From Mangrovibacillus cuniculi (GTDB lineage: Bacteria > Bacillota > Bacilli > Bacillales > R1DC41): DNA of 64,000 nt. The stretch spans positions 2,449,001 to 2,513,000 of the forward strand of contig NZ_CP049742.1 in NCBI RefSeq assembly GCF_015482585.1. Direction: 5' to 3'. The position numbers and the translations under genes were made by a program. Below are positions 38,604 to 48,577 of the stretch, piece after piece (positions within the stretch are counted from its first letter, which is position 1; each line of letters opens with the position of its first letter). The notes under the pieces were generated by a model that saw nothing but the letters and a program-made list of their open reading frames with translations, was not told the DNA's origin and searched no databases.

Positions 38604-39525
38604 CTTTCCACCCCCAATAATGTCTCATCTTTTCAAGCCCTTTACTAATAGTCGTATTTGGACGCCAATTGTAGGCATTGACTATCTTTGAAATGTCGAC
38701 CTTACTATGACGAATATCTCCTTCTCGTTCTGGTTCATAGTTAATTGTAAAAGAGACTCGAAAAACAGTAGACATACTCATAATTAACTCTTCTATAGTA
38801 ATGGATTGCCCCATACCAACTTGATATAACGAAAAGGGGTGTCGTTCTTCTAGAGCTAATACATTAGCTCTTGCTACATCTTCCACATAGACAAAGTCTC
38901 TTGTTTGTTTTCCATCTCCATAGACAGTGATAGCCTGATTCGATTTCATTGCCTCTAAAAACTTCGTCACAACGCCTGCTTCCCCAGTGCTTTTTTGTTT
39001 AGGACCATACACATTGGAATAGCGTAAAATAGTAATAGACATACTTGGATCTAAACGATGATACATTTTACAGTACTCTTCTCCTGTAAGTTTAGATAAA
39101 CCGTATGGGGAGATTGGATTCGGCACTGTATCTTCGTTTACAAGCGGTTTAACCGGAGATCCATATACGGCGGCGGTACTTGCATAGATAAATTTTTTCA
39201 CTTTATATCTAACAGATAAATCTAGCATTCTTACTGTTCCATTTACGTTACATGCCATGTCTTCTAGTGGATTTTTCATAGAGTAGGAAACAGAAACTTG
39301 AGCGGCTTGATGGATAACAGCATCAAAACGTTGCTCTCTAAATATGTCCTCTACCTGTTCGGAGAGAATATCCATCTCATAAAGACGATTGTCATCCATG
39401 TTTACATTATTTCTATCACCTGAACGTACATCATCCATGACAAAAACTTCATGACCTTCCCTTTCTAATAACTCTACAATGGAAGATCCTATAAAACCTA
39501 AACCTCCTGTTACTAACACTTTCAT
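38596..39525 (-). CDS. NAD-dependent UDP-sugar 4-epimerase (GalE/PelX type)
   Basis: A 309-residue extended short-chain dehydrogenase. The Rossmann motif is TGGLGFIGS and the catalytic motif SPYGLSK (Tyr-x3-Lys) with an upstream ASTAAVYG serine. Placement as first gene of the pel operon suggests that it makes UDP-GalNAc from UDP-GlcNAc for the polymer, the role given to PelX in other Pel loci; activity on UDP-glucose is equally possible. The ATG follows GAGGGAACGCAG. Confidence 0.87.
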   Translation of the reverse strand: MKVLVTGGLGFIGSSIVELLEREGHEVFVMDDVRSGDRNNVNMDDNRLYEMDILSEQVEDIFREQRFDAVIHQAAQVSVSYSMKNPLEDMACNVNGTVRMLDLSVRYKVKKFIYASTAAVYGSPVKPLVNEDTVPNPISPYGLSKLTGEEYCKMYHRLDPSMSITILRYSNVYGPKQKSTGEAGVVTKFLEAMKSNQAITVYGDGKQTRDFVYVEDVARANVLALEERHPFSLYQVGMGQSITIEELIMSMSTVFRVSFTINYEPEREGDIRHSKVDISKIVNAYNWRPNTTISKGLEKMRHYWGWKDV

Positions 39526-39570
39526 CTGCGTTCCCTCACATCAAACTAAAATAGTTACTATTATCATTCT

Positions 39571-39576
39571 ATTATA
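39571..39576 (-). promoter_or_regulatory. -10 element of the pel operon
   Basis: TATAAT on the minus strand, 46 bases before the epimerase start. The best -35 (TTACTA, spacer 18) is poor, so an activator or another sigma factor may be needed. Confidence 0.4.
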
Positions 39577-39623
39577 ACAACGATACAAAAGTACTAGTAA
39601 TTCTAGTAAAAAAAAATTTAGTA

Positions 39624-39662
39624 AAAAAAAACCTTACTCATAGCCATCCTACGAGTAAGGTT
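39624..39662 (-). terminator. Terminator of murAB
   Basis: CCTTACTCgTAGGATGGCTAtGAGTAAGG hairpin (arms CCTTACTC/GAGTAAGG) followed by nine T residues on the minus strand, separating murAB from the pel operon. Confidence 0.92.
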
Positions 39663-39668
39663 GATAAT

Positions 39669-40955
39669 TTATGAACTCTTAATTTGTTCTTGCTCATCCT
39701 CTGTCATCGCTTCACGCCAAATCGTTGCTCCTAAACCTGTAAGTTTTTCCACAAGATTAGCGTAACCACGGTCAATGTGCTCAAGGCCTGTCACTTCTGT
39801 TACACCATCCGCCATCAGACCTGCGATGACAAGAGCAGCTCCAGCGCGCAGGTCACTTGCCTTGACCTTTGCACCTTGTAACGGTGAAGGGCCATTGATA
39901 ATGGCAGAACGACCTTCCACCTTAATGGTAGCATTCATGCGGCGTAGCTCATCAATATGTTTAAATCGCGCCGAGTAAATAGTATCTGTCACGACAGATG
40001 ACCCTTCTGCCCGTGTTAACAGTGTTGTCATTGGTTGCTGCAGATCGGTCGGGAATCCAGGATATACTAGCGTTTTAATATCAACCGCCTTAAGGCATTC
40101 AGAACGACCGATATAGACTTGTTCATCGCCAATCTCCACTGGTACGCCCATTTCACGAAGTTTCGCAATGACAGACTCTAAGTGTAACGGAATAACATTG
40201 TCCACGACTACTCCGTTTCCACATGCTGCAGCCATAATCATAAACGTTCCAGCTTCAATGCGGTCTGGGATGATTGTATGTTGGCATCCATGAAGATGGT
40301 CTACACCTTCAATACGAATAACATCTGTACCCGCACCCTTAATCTTCGCTCCCATGTTAGTAAGAAGCGTTGCAACATCAATGATTTCTGGTTCTTTTGC
40401 TGCATTTTCAATAATCGTTTTTCCTTTAGCACGAACAGCAGCTAACATGATATTGATGGTTGCACCTACAGAAACTACATCTAAGTAGATTCGTGCACCA
40501 CGAAGTTCATCTGCACGAAGATAGATAGCGCCTTGTTCATTTGTCACTTTTGCACCAAGTGCTTCAAAACCTTTAATATGTTGATCAATCGGACGGGGGC
40601 CTAAATGACAACCACCTGGAAGTCCGATTACTGCTTTTTTAAATCGACCTAGCATCGCACCCATTAAATAGTAAGACGCACGTAATTTTTTCACACGTCC
40701 GTTTGGTAGCGGCATAGAAATCATCGTGGACGGGTCCACTGTCATATTACTTCCATCGAAAGAGACAGATCCTCCGATTTCTTCTAAAAGTCCTTTAAGC
40801 ATTTCCACATCTGAAATATCCGGTAAGCCTTCAATCGTAACAGGTGATTCCGCTAAGATGGTAGCTGGTATTAAAGCGACAGCGCTGTTTTTTGCACCAC
40901 TCACTTTAATTGTACCTTCTAGCTTATCTCCACCAGCAATCATTAATTTATCCAT
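39669..40955 (-). CDS. murAB: UDP-N-acetylglucosamine 1-carboxyvinyltransferase MurAB (MurZ)
   Basis: A 428-residue second MurA. The PEP-reactive cysteine is Cys116 in [16 protein letters not shown]. Motifs [16 protein letters not shown] and [15 protein letters not shown] are typical. Position before glpX/rho and after tal matches B. subtilis murAB, while murAA lies at the left edge of the window. The start ATG follows AAGGGAGCCGATT. It ends at a strong terminator, beyond which the pel operon begins. Confidence 0.96.
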   Translation of the reverse strand: MDKLMIAGGDKLEGTIKVSGAKNSAVALIPATILAESPVTIEGLPDISDVEMLKGLLEEIGGSVSFDGSNMTVDPSTMISMPLPNGRVKKLRASYYLMGAMLGRFKKAVIGLPGGCHLGPRPIDQHIKGFEALGAKVTNEQGAIYLRADELRGARIYLDVVSVGATINIMLAAVRAKGKTIIENAAKEPEIIDVATLLTNMGAKIKGAGTDVIRIEGVDHLHGCQHTIIPDRIEAGTFMIMAAACGNGVVVDNVIPLHLESVIAKLREMGVPVEIGDEQVYIGRSECLKAVDIKTLVYPGFPTDLQQPMTTLLTRAEGSSVVTDTIYSARFKHIDELRRMNATIKVEGRSAIINGPSPLQGAKVKASDLRAGAALVIAGLMADGVTEVTGLEHIDRGYANLVEKLTGLGATIWREAMTEDEQEQIKSS

Positions 40956-41120
40956 AATCGGCTCCCTTCCGTTCTGGTTGTCTTGCTCCCAGCTAATTTA
41001 CACACATTCTCTCGCTATCCGAGTAAAATGTTGGTAGTTTGATGTTATTTTAAACGATTTTGGCAAAAACATGTATGGTTTTGCACAAATTTATGAATGA
41101 AGTGTTTCGTAAGTTTCGAC

Positions 41121-41244
41121 AAAGAAAAGCGAAAGGCGCGCGTTAAGCCACGGCAGCAAACTTGGGAAGACCGAGTAGGCAGCTCTTCAGCCAACGGAGG
41201 GCTTTCCGAGTTTGCCGAGCGGCTGCGCACCTGCAGCTAGACAC
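41121..41244. repeat. Dispersed long-palindrome element (GTCTAGCT type), tal-murAB gap
   Basis: On the minus strand it runs from GTGTCTAGCTGCAG to GCGCCTTTCGCTTTTCTTT. Internal arms AAACT.GGGAAG and CTTTCCGAGTTTGC pair, with a second tip around GGCTGAAGAGC. It shares end and arm sequences with the element in atpG-atpD (4817-4928). Similar sequences are, from memory, abundant between genes in Bacillaceae. Confidence 0.82.
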
Positions 41245-41252
41245 CACAAGTC

Positions 41253-41897
41253 TTATCCCTTTGCATTATTCCAATCCTTCAAAAACGCATCCAATCCTTT
41301 ATCTGTTAAAGGATGCTGTACACATTGTAGCAACACTTTCGATGGAATGGTAGCAATATGTGCTCCAGCCAATGATGCTTCTAGTACATGTTGTGGATGT
41401 CGAATCGATGCTGCGATAATTTCTGTTTTTACTTTATGCAAGTCAAAAATGTGACGAATATCACGAACTAAGTCCATTCCGTTTTGTCCAATGTCATCTA
41501 GACGGCCTACAAATGGAGATACATACGTTGCTCCCGCACGTGCAGCTAACAGTGCTTGGTTCGCACTAAAAATAAGGGTTACATTCGTTTTGATACCCAT
41601 TTCCGTAAATACCTTAACGGCTTTTAAACCATCTACCGTCATCGGAACTTTTACTGTAATTTGAGGTGCAATCTTCGTTAACGCTACACCTTCTTGAATC
41701 ATTCCTTCCACGTCTGTCGCAATGACTTCCCCTGACACTGACCCCGGAACAATCTCTGTTATTTCTTTTAATCTAGAGTGAAAGTCTACCCCTTCTTTTA
41801 CAACAAGACTTGGATTGGTGGTTACCCCTGCAACTACCCCAAGTTCAACTAGTTCTTTTATTTCTTGAATGTTAGCAGTGTCTACAAAAAATTTCAT
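41253..41897 (-). CDS. tal: Transaldolase / fructose-6-phosphate aldolase family
   Basis: A 214-residue short transaldolase (YwjH of B. subtilis). The N-terminus [16 protein letters not shown], the Schiff-base lysine in [15 protein letters not shown] (about residue 84) and [16 protein letters not shown] are diagnostic. It acts in the non-oxidative pentose phosphate pathway, or as a fructose-6-phosphate aldolase; the short length does not decide between them. The ATG follows AAGGGGAGAATTTTATC. Confidence 0.94.
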   Translation of the reverse strand: MKFFVDTANIQEIKELVELGVVAGVTTNPSLVVKEGVDFHSRLKEITEIVPGSVSGEVIATDVEGMIQEGVALTKIAPQITVKVPMTVDGLKAVKVFTEMGIKTNVTLIFSANQALLAARAGATYVSPFVGRLDDIGQNGMDLVRDIRHIFDLHKVKTEIIAASIRHPQHVLEASLAGAHIATIPSKVLLQCVQHPLTDKGLDAFLKDWNNAKG

Positions 41898-42014
41898 GAT
41901 AAAATTCTCCCCTTTTTATGTTCATAAAGTTTAAAAATTAAGACGTACTACTACTTTGGGTTGGTTTTTATTGGACTAGCGTCATATTTCAAACATACGA
42001 TTTAGAGCTACATC

Positions 42015-42155
42015 ATTGCGATTGGAGCGGAAGGGGGCGACTCCTACGGGAAAGGTGGGCAGCTGAGACCTCACAGGAACACGTACTGTAGCGGCGTGAA
42101 GGCTCAAGCTGCTCGCTCCGTGGAAAGCATCCCCCTGCAGCGGAAATCCCATTGC
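42015..42155. repeat. GGAGCGG-type dispersed element
   Basis: About 140 bases in the fbaA-tal gap: GATTGGAGCGGAAGGGGGCG, ACTCC, inner GC-rich arms, then GGGGGATGC on the complementary strand and AGCGGAAATCCCATTGCA. It has direct repeats AGCGGAA at both ends (42026-42032 and 42139-42145). A shortened form occurs at 63704-63729. The type is, from memory, very common in Bacillus. Confidence 0.8.
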
Positions 42156-42180
42156 ACTCTCTACTTCTAAAGAATAACAC

Positions 42181-42211
42181 AAAAAGCCACCTAACAAATA
42201 TGTAGGTGGCT
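42181..42211 (-). terminator. Terminator of fbaA
   Basis: AGCCACCTA/TAGGTGGCT arms (42185-42211), followed by TTTTTGTG on the minus strand. Confidence 0.9.
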
Positions 42212-42228
42212 TCTCTTTGTGATGATTA

Positions 42229-43086
42229 TTAAGCTTGGTTAGAAGAACCGAATTCGCGCATTTTACCTTGAACAGTCGTTTTGATTGCATCACGAGCTGG
42301 TCCAAGATATTTACGTGGATCGTACTCTTCTGTTTTCGCAGCAAGTGTTTCACGAACTGCTTTTGCAGAAGCGATTTGGTTCTCTGTGTTTACGTTGATT
42401 TTCGCAGTACCGAAAGAAATCGCTTTTTGGATATCTTTCGTTGGGATACCAGTTCCACCGTGAAGAACTAGAGGTACACCAGTAGCTGCTCCGATTTCTT
42501 CCATCTCTTTGAAACCTAGGTTTGGTTCACCCTTGTAAGGACCGTGAACAGAACCTAAAGCAGGAGCTAGGCAGTCGATACCAGTTTCTTTTACAAGCGT
42601 TTTACACTCTTCTGGATCTGCATAGATAACGCCTTCTGCTACTACATCGTCTTCTTGTCCGCCAACTACTCCTAGTTCAGCTTCTACAGAAACACCTTTA
42701 GAGTGAGCATATTCTACTACTTTTTTCGTTGTTTCGATATTTACATCAAATGGGTCATGAGAAGCGTCGATCATTACAGATGTGAAACCTGCATCGATTG
42801 CTTCTTTACATTTGTCATAGCTTGAACCGTGGTCAAGGTGGATAGCTACAGGAACAGTGATGTTAAGGTCATGCATAAGACCTTTTACCATGCTAACAAC
42901 TGTAGTGAAACCACTCATGTAACGAGCAGCACCTTCAGATACACCTAGGATTACAGGAGATTTTTCTTCTTCTGCAGCCATAAGGATCGCTTGAGTGAAC
43001 TCAAGGTTGTTTAAGTTAAATTGTCCAACAGCATAACCGCCGTCTTTTGCTTTGTTAAGCATTTCTGTCATAGAAACTAAAGGCAT
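42229..43086 (-). CDS. fbaA: Fructose-bisphosphate aldolase class II
   Basis: A 285-residue zinc-dependent aldolase of glycolysis and gluconeogenesis. Metal and substrate motifs are [13 protein letters not shown] (His82-type), [37 protein letters not shown] and KINVNTE. The start ATG at 43084-43086 ([10 protein letters not shown]) follows AGGAGGACATCTC; a longer frame to 43194 crosses the promoter leader and is rejected. It has its own promoter containing a 12-base palindrome. Confidence 0.97.
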   Translation of the reverse strand: MPLVSMTEMLNKAKDGGYAVGQFNLNNLEFTQAILMAAEEEKSPVILGVSEGAARYMSGFTTVVSMVKGLMHDLNITVPVAIHLDHGSSYDKCKEAIDAGFTSVMIDASHDPFDVNIETTKKVVEYAHSKGVSVEAELGVVGGQEDDVVAEGVIYADPEECKTLVKETGIDCLAPALGSVHGPYKGEPNLGFKEMEEIGAATGVPLVLHGGTGIPTKDIQKAISFGTAKINVNTENQIASAKAVRETLAAKTEEYDPRKYLGPARDAIKTTVQGKMREFGSSNQA

Positions 43087-43198
43087 GAGATGTCCTCCTA
43101 AATTGGGTTTTTCTGTGCCAAAAGCACGAATATCGTTGCACGTCATTTCTCTATATAGACGTGCGTTACTCTCTATAGGTTGGTTGAATGTCATTCGT

Positions 43199-43228
43199 AT
43201 GATACCAAATTTCGTGCACGAATACCAA
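43199..43228 (-). promoter_or_regulatory. fbaA promoter with operator-like palindrome in the spacer
   Basis: TTGGTA (43223-43228) and TATCAT (43199-43204) with an 18-base spacer on the minus strand. The perfect palindrome TTCGTGCACGAA (43211-43222) fills most of the spacer. The leader also holds GCACGTC/GACGTGC, a seven-base-pair hairpin. Confidence 0.6.
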
Positions 43229-43328
43229 CTTTCGACTAAATTTTTTTCACAAAGTTTAGTTTTTACTATTATGTTGGGGTTTATTAATAAAGTCCTTCTC
43301 TTACATTGATTCCGTTTTACTGCTCACG

Positions 43329-43352
43329 AAAAAAACTGCCGATACCGACAGT
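43329..43352 (-). terminator. Terminator of spo0F
   Basis: ACTG.CG/CG.CAGT arms around GTAT (43335-43352), followed by seven T residues on the minus strand. Confidence 0.85.
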
Positions 43353-43371
43353 TATTTTAGATATGTATAAA

Positions 43372-43749
43372 TTAAGATTCCGATGGTACTGTAACAATGT
43401 ACTCTTTTACTGCTTTACGTATATCGTCGATGTCAAATGGTTTTGCAAAATGTGTTAAAGCGCCTAAGTCTTTAGCTTCTTGAATCATATCAAGTTCCCC
43501 ATAAGCTGTCATGATAATCACACGAATTGCTGGATCGATGACTTTCATACGTTTTAAGATTTCAATACCATCCATTCCTGGAATTTTCATGTCTAGGAGA
43601 ACTAAATGTGGTGCGTGTTTTTGGACAATATCTAGCGCTTGAAAACCGTTTGCAGCTTGAAACGTTTCGTAGCCTTCCTTTGAAAGCACTTCATTTAACA
43701 AGATACGGATCCCAAACTGATCGTCCACAATCAGAATTTTTTCTTTCAT
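43372..43749 (-). CDS. spo0F: Sporulation initiation phosphotransferase Spo0F
   Basis: A 125-residue single-domain response regulator that takes phosphate from sporulation kinases and passes it to Spo0B. Acidic residues Asp9 and Asp10 ([15 protein letters not shown]), phospho-acceptor Asp53 ([11 protein letters not shown]), Thr in [10 protein letters not shown] and Lys in [10 protein letters not shown] are all present. No output domain follows. The ATG follows AAGGAGGAGATACAAC. Confidence 0.98.
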   Translation of the reverse strand: MKEKILIVDDQFGIRILLNEVLSKEGYETFQAANGFQALDIVQKHAPHLVLLDMKIPGMDGIEILKRMKVIDPAIRVIIMTAYGELDMIQEAKDLGALTHFAKPFDIDDIRKAVKEYIVTVPSES

Positions 43750-43770
43750 GTTGTATCTCCTCCTTTTTCC

Positions 43771-43799
43771 ATTGTACTACTTCCATTCGACTATGGAAA
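43771..43799 (-). promoter_or_regulatory. Candidate promoter of spo0F
   Basis: TTTCCA (43794-43799) and TACAAT (43771-43776), 17-base spacer, minus strand. The spacer contains AGTCGAA, one base off a Spo0A box core. Confidence 0.4.
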
Positions 43800-43952
43800 T
43801 AGTAGGTTTATTGGGAAAACAATATCTGGAATGAACTTTTAGGCACCACACTCATATTTATAGGTGCAGTTTTGAAATTATTAACAAAAAATGGGTGTAT
43901 TTGTACTTAGTTCTCTCTACACTCCTAGATTCCTGCTTATTTTTCAATATAT

Positions 43953-43982
43953 TTTACATAAACAGATGCAGTTCGCTATAAT
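43953..43982 (+). promoter_or_regulatory. Sigma-A promoter of ywjG
   Basis: TTTACA (43953-43958) and TATAAT (43977-43982) with an 18-base spacer, 31 bases before the start codon. Confidence 0.7.
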
Positions 43983-44013
43983 GTGGGACATTAGGATTAA
44001 AGGACGTGACATA

Positions 44014-44556
44014 ATGTTGAAAATGTTTACCACTCAGTTAACTGGATTATTCTCCAGAAACTCCAGTAAAAATGAGTTCGAATATGAAGTCGCTGCAAGA
44101 CTTCTGGCGCAGGTATTAGTTGGGGATGGCTCCGTATATGTTAAAGGTTTTGGTGAAATGGCTGCTGTTGAATTAGAGGCTACTGTTGGTGCGGAACCTT
44201 GGCCAAACGCCAAGGTTCTAGATGATGTCGATGCATTGACCTCTGTCGATCGAGTGCTAGTTGTCTCTCGCTTTGCGCATAATCCAGCCGCAATGATTTT
44301 GGCCAAAAAACTAGTTGCTGCCAATATCCCGTTCGTTGCAATTGCAGAAGTAGAGCGCGACCGAAAGGATGAAGAAGGTCTTCATACTTTGGCAGACTCT
44401 TTCTTATATACTGGAGTCGGAAAGCCAATGTTACCGAAAGAAGATGGTACTAGAATGGGATTCCCGAGTGCCTTAGCCGCCTTGTATAGCTACCATCAGT
44501 TGTTTTTTGTATATATGGAATTTGCGGAAGAGTTGTTTGAAGAAGAAGAAGATTAA
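44014..44556 (+). CDS. ywjG: DUF2529 family protein YwjG
   Basis: A 180-residue cytoplasmic protein of the DUF2529 family, located between spo0F and pyrG as in B. subtilis. It resembles a sugar-isomerase (SIS-like) fold in the run DRVLVVSRFAHNPAAMILAK but lacks a recognised active site; function unknown. The ATG at 44014 follows AAAGGACGTGACATA; a longer frame to 43891 crosses its promoter. It is the only plus-strand gene between 1 and 59 kb. Confidence 0.85.
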   Translation: MLKMFTTQLTGLFSRNSSKNEFEYEVAARLLAQVLVGDGSVYVKGFGEMAAVELEATVGAEPWPNAKVLDDVDALTSVDRVLVVSRFAHNPAAMILAKKLVAANIPFVAIAEVERDRKDEEGLHTLADSFLYTGVGKPMLPKEDGTRMGFPSALAALYSYHQLFFVYMEFAEELFEEEED

Positions 44557-44637
44557 GATTGGTTATGGACAGGCGCTGGGAGGCGTCTGTTTTTTGTTTA
44601 TACAGTGAGTGATAGGAGAATCGATGTTGAGTGAGAC

Positions 44638-45421
44638 TGCGGTATAGCTGAACAAGCTTTTCTTCCTTCTGTTATACCGCGGGATGTGCCTCTTGTATAC
44701 GTGAACTCGTTTTTCTCCCTTCTTCTATACCGCGGGACGTTCCTCTGGTATACCTGAACTGGTTTTTCTCCCTTCTTCTATACCGCTGGACTCTCCTCTG
44801 GTATACCTAAAATCTTTTTTCGCCCTTCTTCTATACCGCTGGATGCTCCTCTGGTATACCTGAGCTCTATTTTCGACCTTCTGCTATACCGCGGGACTCT
44901 CCTCTAGTATACCTGTGCTCTATTTTCTCCCTTCTCCTATACCGCGGGACTCTCCTCTGGTATACCTGAACTCCCTTTTCTCCCTTCTGCTATAACGCGG
45001 GACTCTCCTCTGGTATACCTGAACTCGTTTTTCTCCCTTCTCCTATACCGCGGGACTCTCCTCTGGTATACCTGTGCTCTATTTTCTCCCTTCTTCTATA
45101 CCACGGGACGCTCCTCTGGAATACCTGAACTCTTTTTTCGCCCTTCTTCTATACCGCTGGATGCTCCTCTGGTATACCTGAATTCTATTTTCACCCTTCT
45201 TCTATACCGCGGGACGTTCCTCTGGTATACCTGAACTCGTTTTTCTCCTTTCTCCTATACCAGGGGACTCTCCTCTGGTATACATGAGCTCTATTTTCTC
45301 CCTTCTCCTATACCTCTGGACTCTCCTCTGGTATACCTGTGCTCTTTTTTCTCCCTTCTCCTATACCGCGGGACTCTCCTCTGGTATATCTAATCGCACT
45401 TTTCCTATGCTTCTATACCAC
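44638..45421. repeat. Tandem array B2: about fourteen 53-bp units with TATACC/GGTATA arms
   Basis: Units consist of TATACC, GCGGGACTCTCCTCT-type loop, GGTATACC, then a T/C-rich linker ending in CTTCT or CTCC, 53 bases in total. Arms are almost invariant, linkers drift. It fills the convergent gap between ywjG and the pyrG terminator and belongs to the same family as B1. Unit length not divisible by three excludes coding. Confidence 0.92.
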
Positions 45422-45423
45422 AA

Positions 45424-45454
45424 GAAAAAGCCACCCTCATCAAAAGGGTGACTT
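45424..45454 (-). terminator. Terminator of pyrG
   Basis: AGTCACCCT and AGGGTGGCT arms around TTTGATG, followed by TTTTTC on the minus strand. Confidence 0.85.
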
Positions 45455-45461
45455 CCGTTCA

Positions 45462-47090
<1,629 letters not shown>

Positions 47091-47167
47091 TCAGTCTCTG
47101 CTTTTCGAGTATGTCTCGGGTCGCTTTTTATATACATGTAGATACGATTTTTCTCATATAAACAGAA

Positions 47168-47223
47168 AAGCGCCCCCTTAAAATATTAAGGGAGCGCTTG
47201 AAGTTTCCGTTCAATGAGAGCCC
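47168..47223 (-). promoter_or_regulatory. pyrG leader attenuator (reiterative transcription type)
   Basis: The predicted transcript starts GGGCTC (47218-47223, minus strand), followed by a terminator hairpin AAGCGC.CCCTT/AAGGG.GCGCTT then TTCTG (47168-47199). In B. subtilis, low CTP stalls after GGG and adds extra G residues, which pair with the C/U-rich arm CGCTCCC and prevent termination. All these parts are visible here. Confidence 0.85.
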
Positions 47224-47230
47224 AAACACC

Positions 47231-47259
47231 ATATTACTCGCCTGTACGGCGGAAGTCAA
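47231..47259 (-). promoter_or_regulatory. Sigma-A promoter of pyrG
   Basis: TTGACT (47254-47259) and TAATAT (47231-47236), 17-base spacer, minus strand; GGGCTC begins eight bases after the -10. Confidence 0.82.
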
Positions 47260-47288
47260 TATGAAAAGATATTTCTAACTATTCAAGC

Positions 47289-47840
47289 TTACAGCTCTTC
47301 ATCCTCATCTAGATCATCTTCTAAATCTTCTTCGTCTTCCTCTTCATCATCAGAAAGAATGTCTAAATCTTCGTCGATTACTTCTAGATCGTCATCATCT
47401 TCCTCATCGTCGTCTTCATCGATATCATCAAAGTCTTCCTCATCTGTTAGATCTTCGTCTTCAAAGTCATCTAACTCTTCAAGGTCAAGATCTTCTTCGA
47501 TATCGTCGAAGCCATCTTCTTCATCTTCCGCTTTTGCTTTTTTCTTACGCACTTTAATAGTTGGAGCTTGCTCTTCTTCTACTTGGTCAAGTGGATACCA
47601 AGCACGAAGTCCCCAGCGACCTTCCGCTACGGCTAAGAAACGACCATCTACGTTTAAATCTGTATAGAATGGAATCATTCTTCTTTTTGTTTCTTCCTCA
47701 GATAAAGATAGAATAGAGGAAATTTCATCCACCATCTCTTGGAACGTCATTGGTTGTTTTGATTCTGTTAATAGTGCAGTCGCTACTTCAATGAAAGACA
47801 TTTCTTGCAGCTGATCTTGTGGTAATTCTCTTACACTCAT
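47289..47840 (-). CDS. rpoE: DNA-directed RNA polymerase delta subunit
   Basis: A 183-residue RNAP delta factor. Residues 1-90 form the HARE-HTH fold that binds the polymerase (SFIEVATALLTESKQPMTFQ); from about 95 the chain is almost only Asp and Glu, the disordered tail that displaces nucleic acids and speeds recycling. The ATG at 47838-47840 follows AAGGAAGTGCCAAG; a longer frame upstream lacks a ribosome site. Confidence 0.96.
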   Translation of the reverse strand: MSVRELPQDQLQEMSFIEVATALLTESKQPMTFQEMVDEISSILSLSEEETKRRMIPFYTDLNVDGRFLAVAEGRWGLRAWYPLDQVEEEQAPTIKVRKKKAKAEDEEDGFDDIEEDLDLEELDDFEDEDLTDEEDFDDIDEDDDEEDDDDLEVIDEDLDILSDDEEEDEEDLEDDLDEDEEL

Positions 47841-47883
47841 CTTGGCACTTCCTTTCTCTACGAAAAAGAGGTTCATAGCCTCT

Positions 47884-47912
47884 TGTATATAGACAAGCCT
47901 GTTTTAGGACAA
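47884..47912 (-). promoter_or_regulatory. Sigma-A promoter of rpoE
   Basis: TTGTCC (47907-47912) and TATACA (47884-47889), 17-base spacer, minus strand. Confidence 0.6.
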
Positions 47913-48024
47913 ATAGTCATGGAAAATAGACATACGTGTCCCTACGGCATAAATGCATACTTCCCATTATAAACAACGCACATGAATTTATGCTAGATAT
48001 AGTGGTAGATTTCCTTAAATTTTT

Positions 48025-48207
48025 TCAAGAATGTTTTTTCGGTCCCGTTTTTACTGTGGTCCGGTTAGTCTTCCATTCTTGATATGCACGATAATAAAAG
48101 TATAAAGCGGCTAGTAAAAAAGGAACGGCGCCGAGTTGACGGATGTATAAAAAGTGCGTGACCATCAGTAGCAGCCCAATTAGGATATAGACAAGAAATT
48201 TCTTCAT
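48025..48207 (-). CDS. Small membrane protein of unknown function
   Basis: A 60-residue protein with two hydrophobic segments (about residues 3-18 and 24-41) and a basic C-terminus (TNRTTVKTGPKKHS). I do not recognise the family. The ATG at 48205-48207 follows GGGGCGTGTGCAA; an upstream TATAAT on the minus strand (48257-48262) may be its promoter. It lies alone between icmF and rpoE. Confidence 0.65.
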   Translation of the reverse strand: MKKFLVYILIGLLLMVTHFLYIRQLGAVPFLLAALYFYYRAYQEWKTNRTTVKTGPKKHS

Positions 48208-48413
48208 TTGCACACGCCCCAACCATTTCTTTGGTTCTATGATATCATCTCCTCCTATTATATCCTAAATAAAAGGTATCTTTTGTAAAGAAATCGTTAA
48301 TGGTAGGGCTTTTGTGATGATGGTGAGGTTATGTATCTTGCTTTTTTACTGGAACTAGTTTTGTTCCTTTCGTTTATCTTGAAAGTAATTGTTGGCTGCA
48401 AATTCTTTGGATT

Positions 48414-48559
48414 GGTTTTTGGGCTCATTTAGGTAGAACAACAAGAAGTCTTTAGAGAAAGCAAGCTTTCTCGGCGACTTCTTGTTGTTCTACCTACCTT
48501 TCAGTTATGCTGAAAGGCGCGCGAAACTATGTTTCACGAAATTGAGCCCCAAAAATACC
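48414..48559. repeat. Four-way-junction dispersed element, copy 2
   Basis: Outer stem GGGCTCATTT/AAATTGAGCCC flanked by TTTTT/AAAAA; hairpins GTGAAAC/GTTTCGC, CCTTTCAG/CTGAAAGG, and a long arm GTAGAACAACAAGAAGTC with its exact complement, tipped by GAGAAAGC/GCTTTCTC. Constant modules are shared with copy 1 (5892-6032); the long arm and the first hairpin differ but still pair. It lies about 20 bases past the icmF stop. The rest of the 48208-48577 gap shows no gene. Confidence 0.9.
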
Positions 48560-48577
48560 ATTCCTTCTATTTATACT

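Noticed and set aside
44638-45421. Array B2 as a set of terminators
   Set aside because: The hairpins lack T tracts after the stems, and there are many more than any terminator role would need; a DNA or processing role is more likely.
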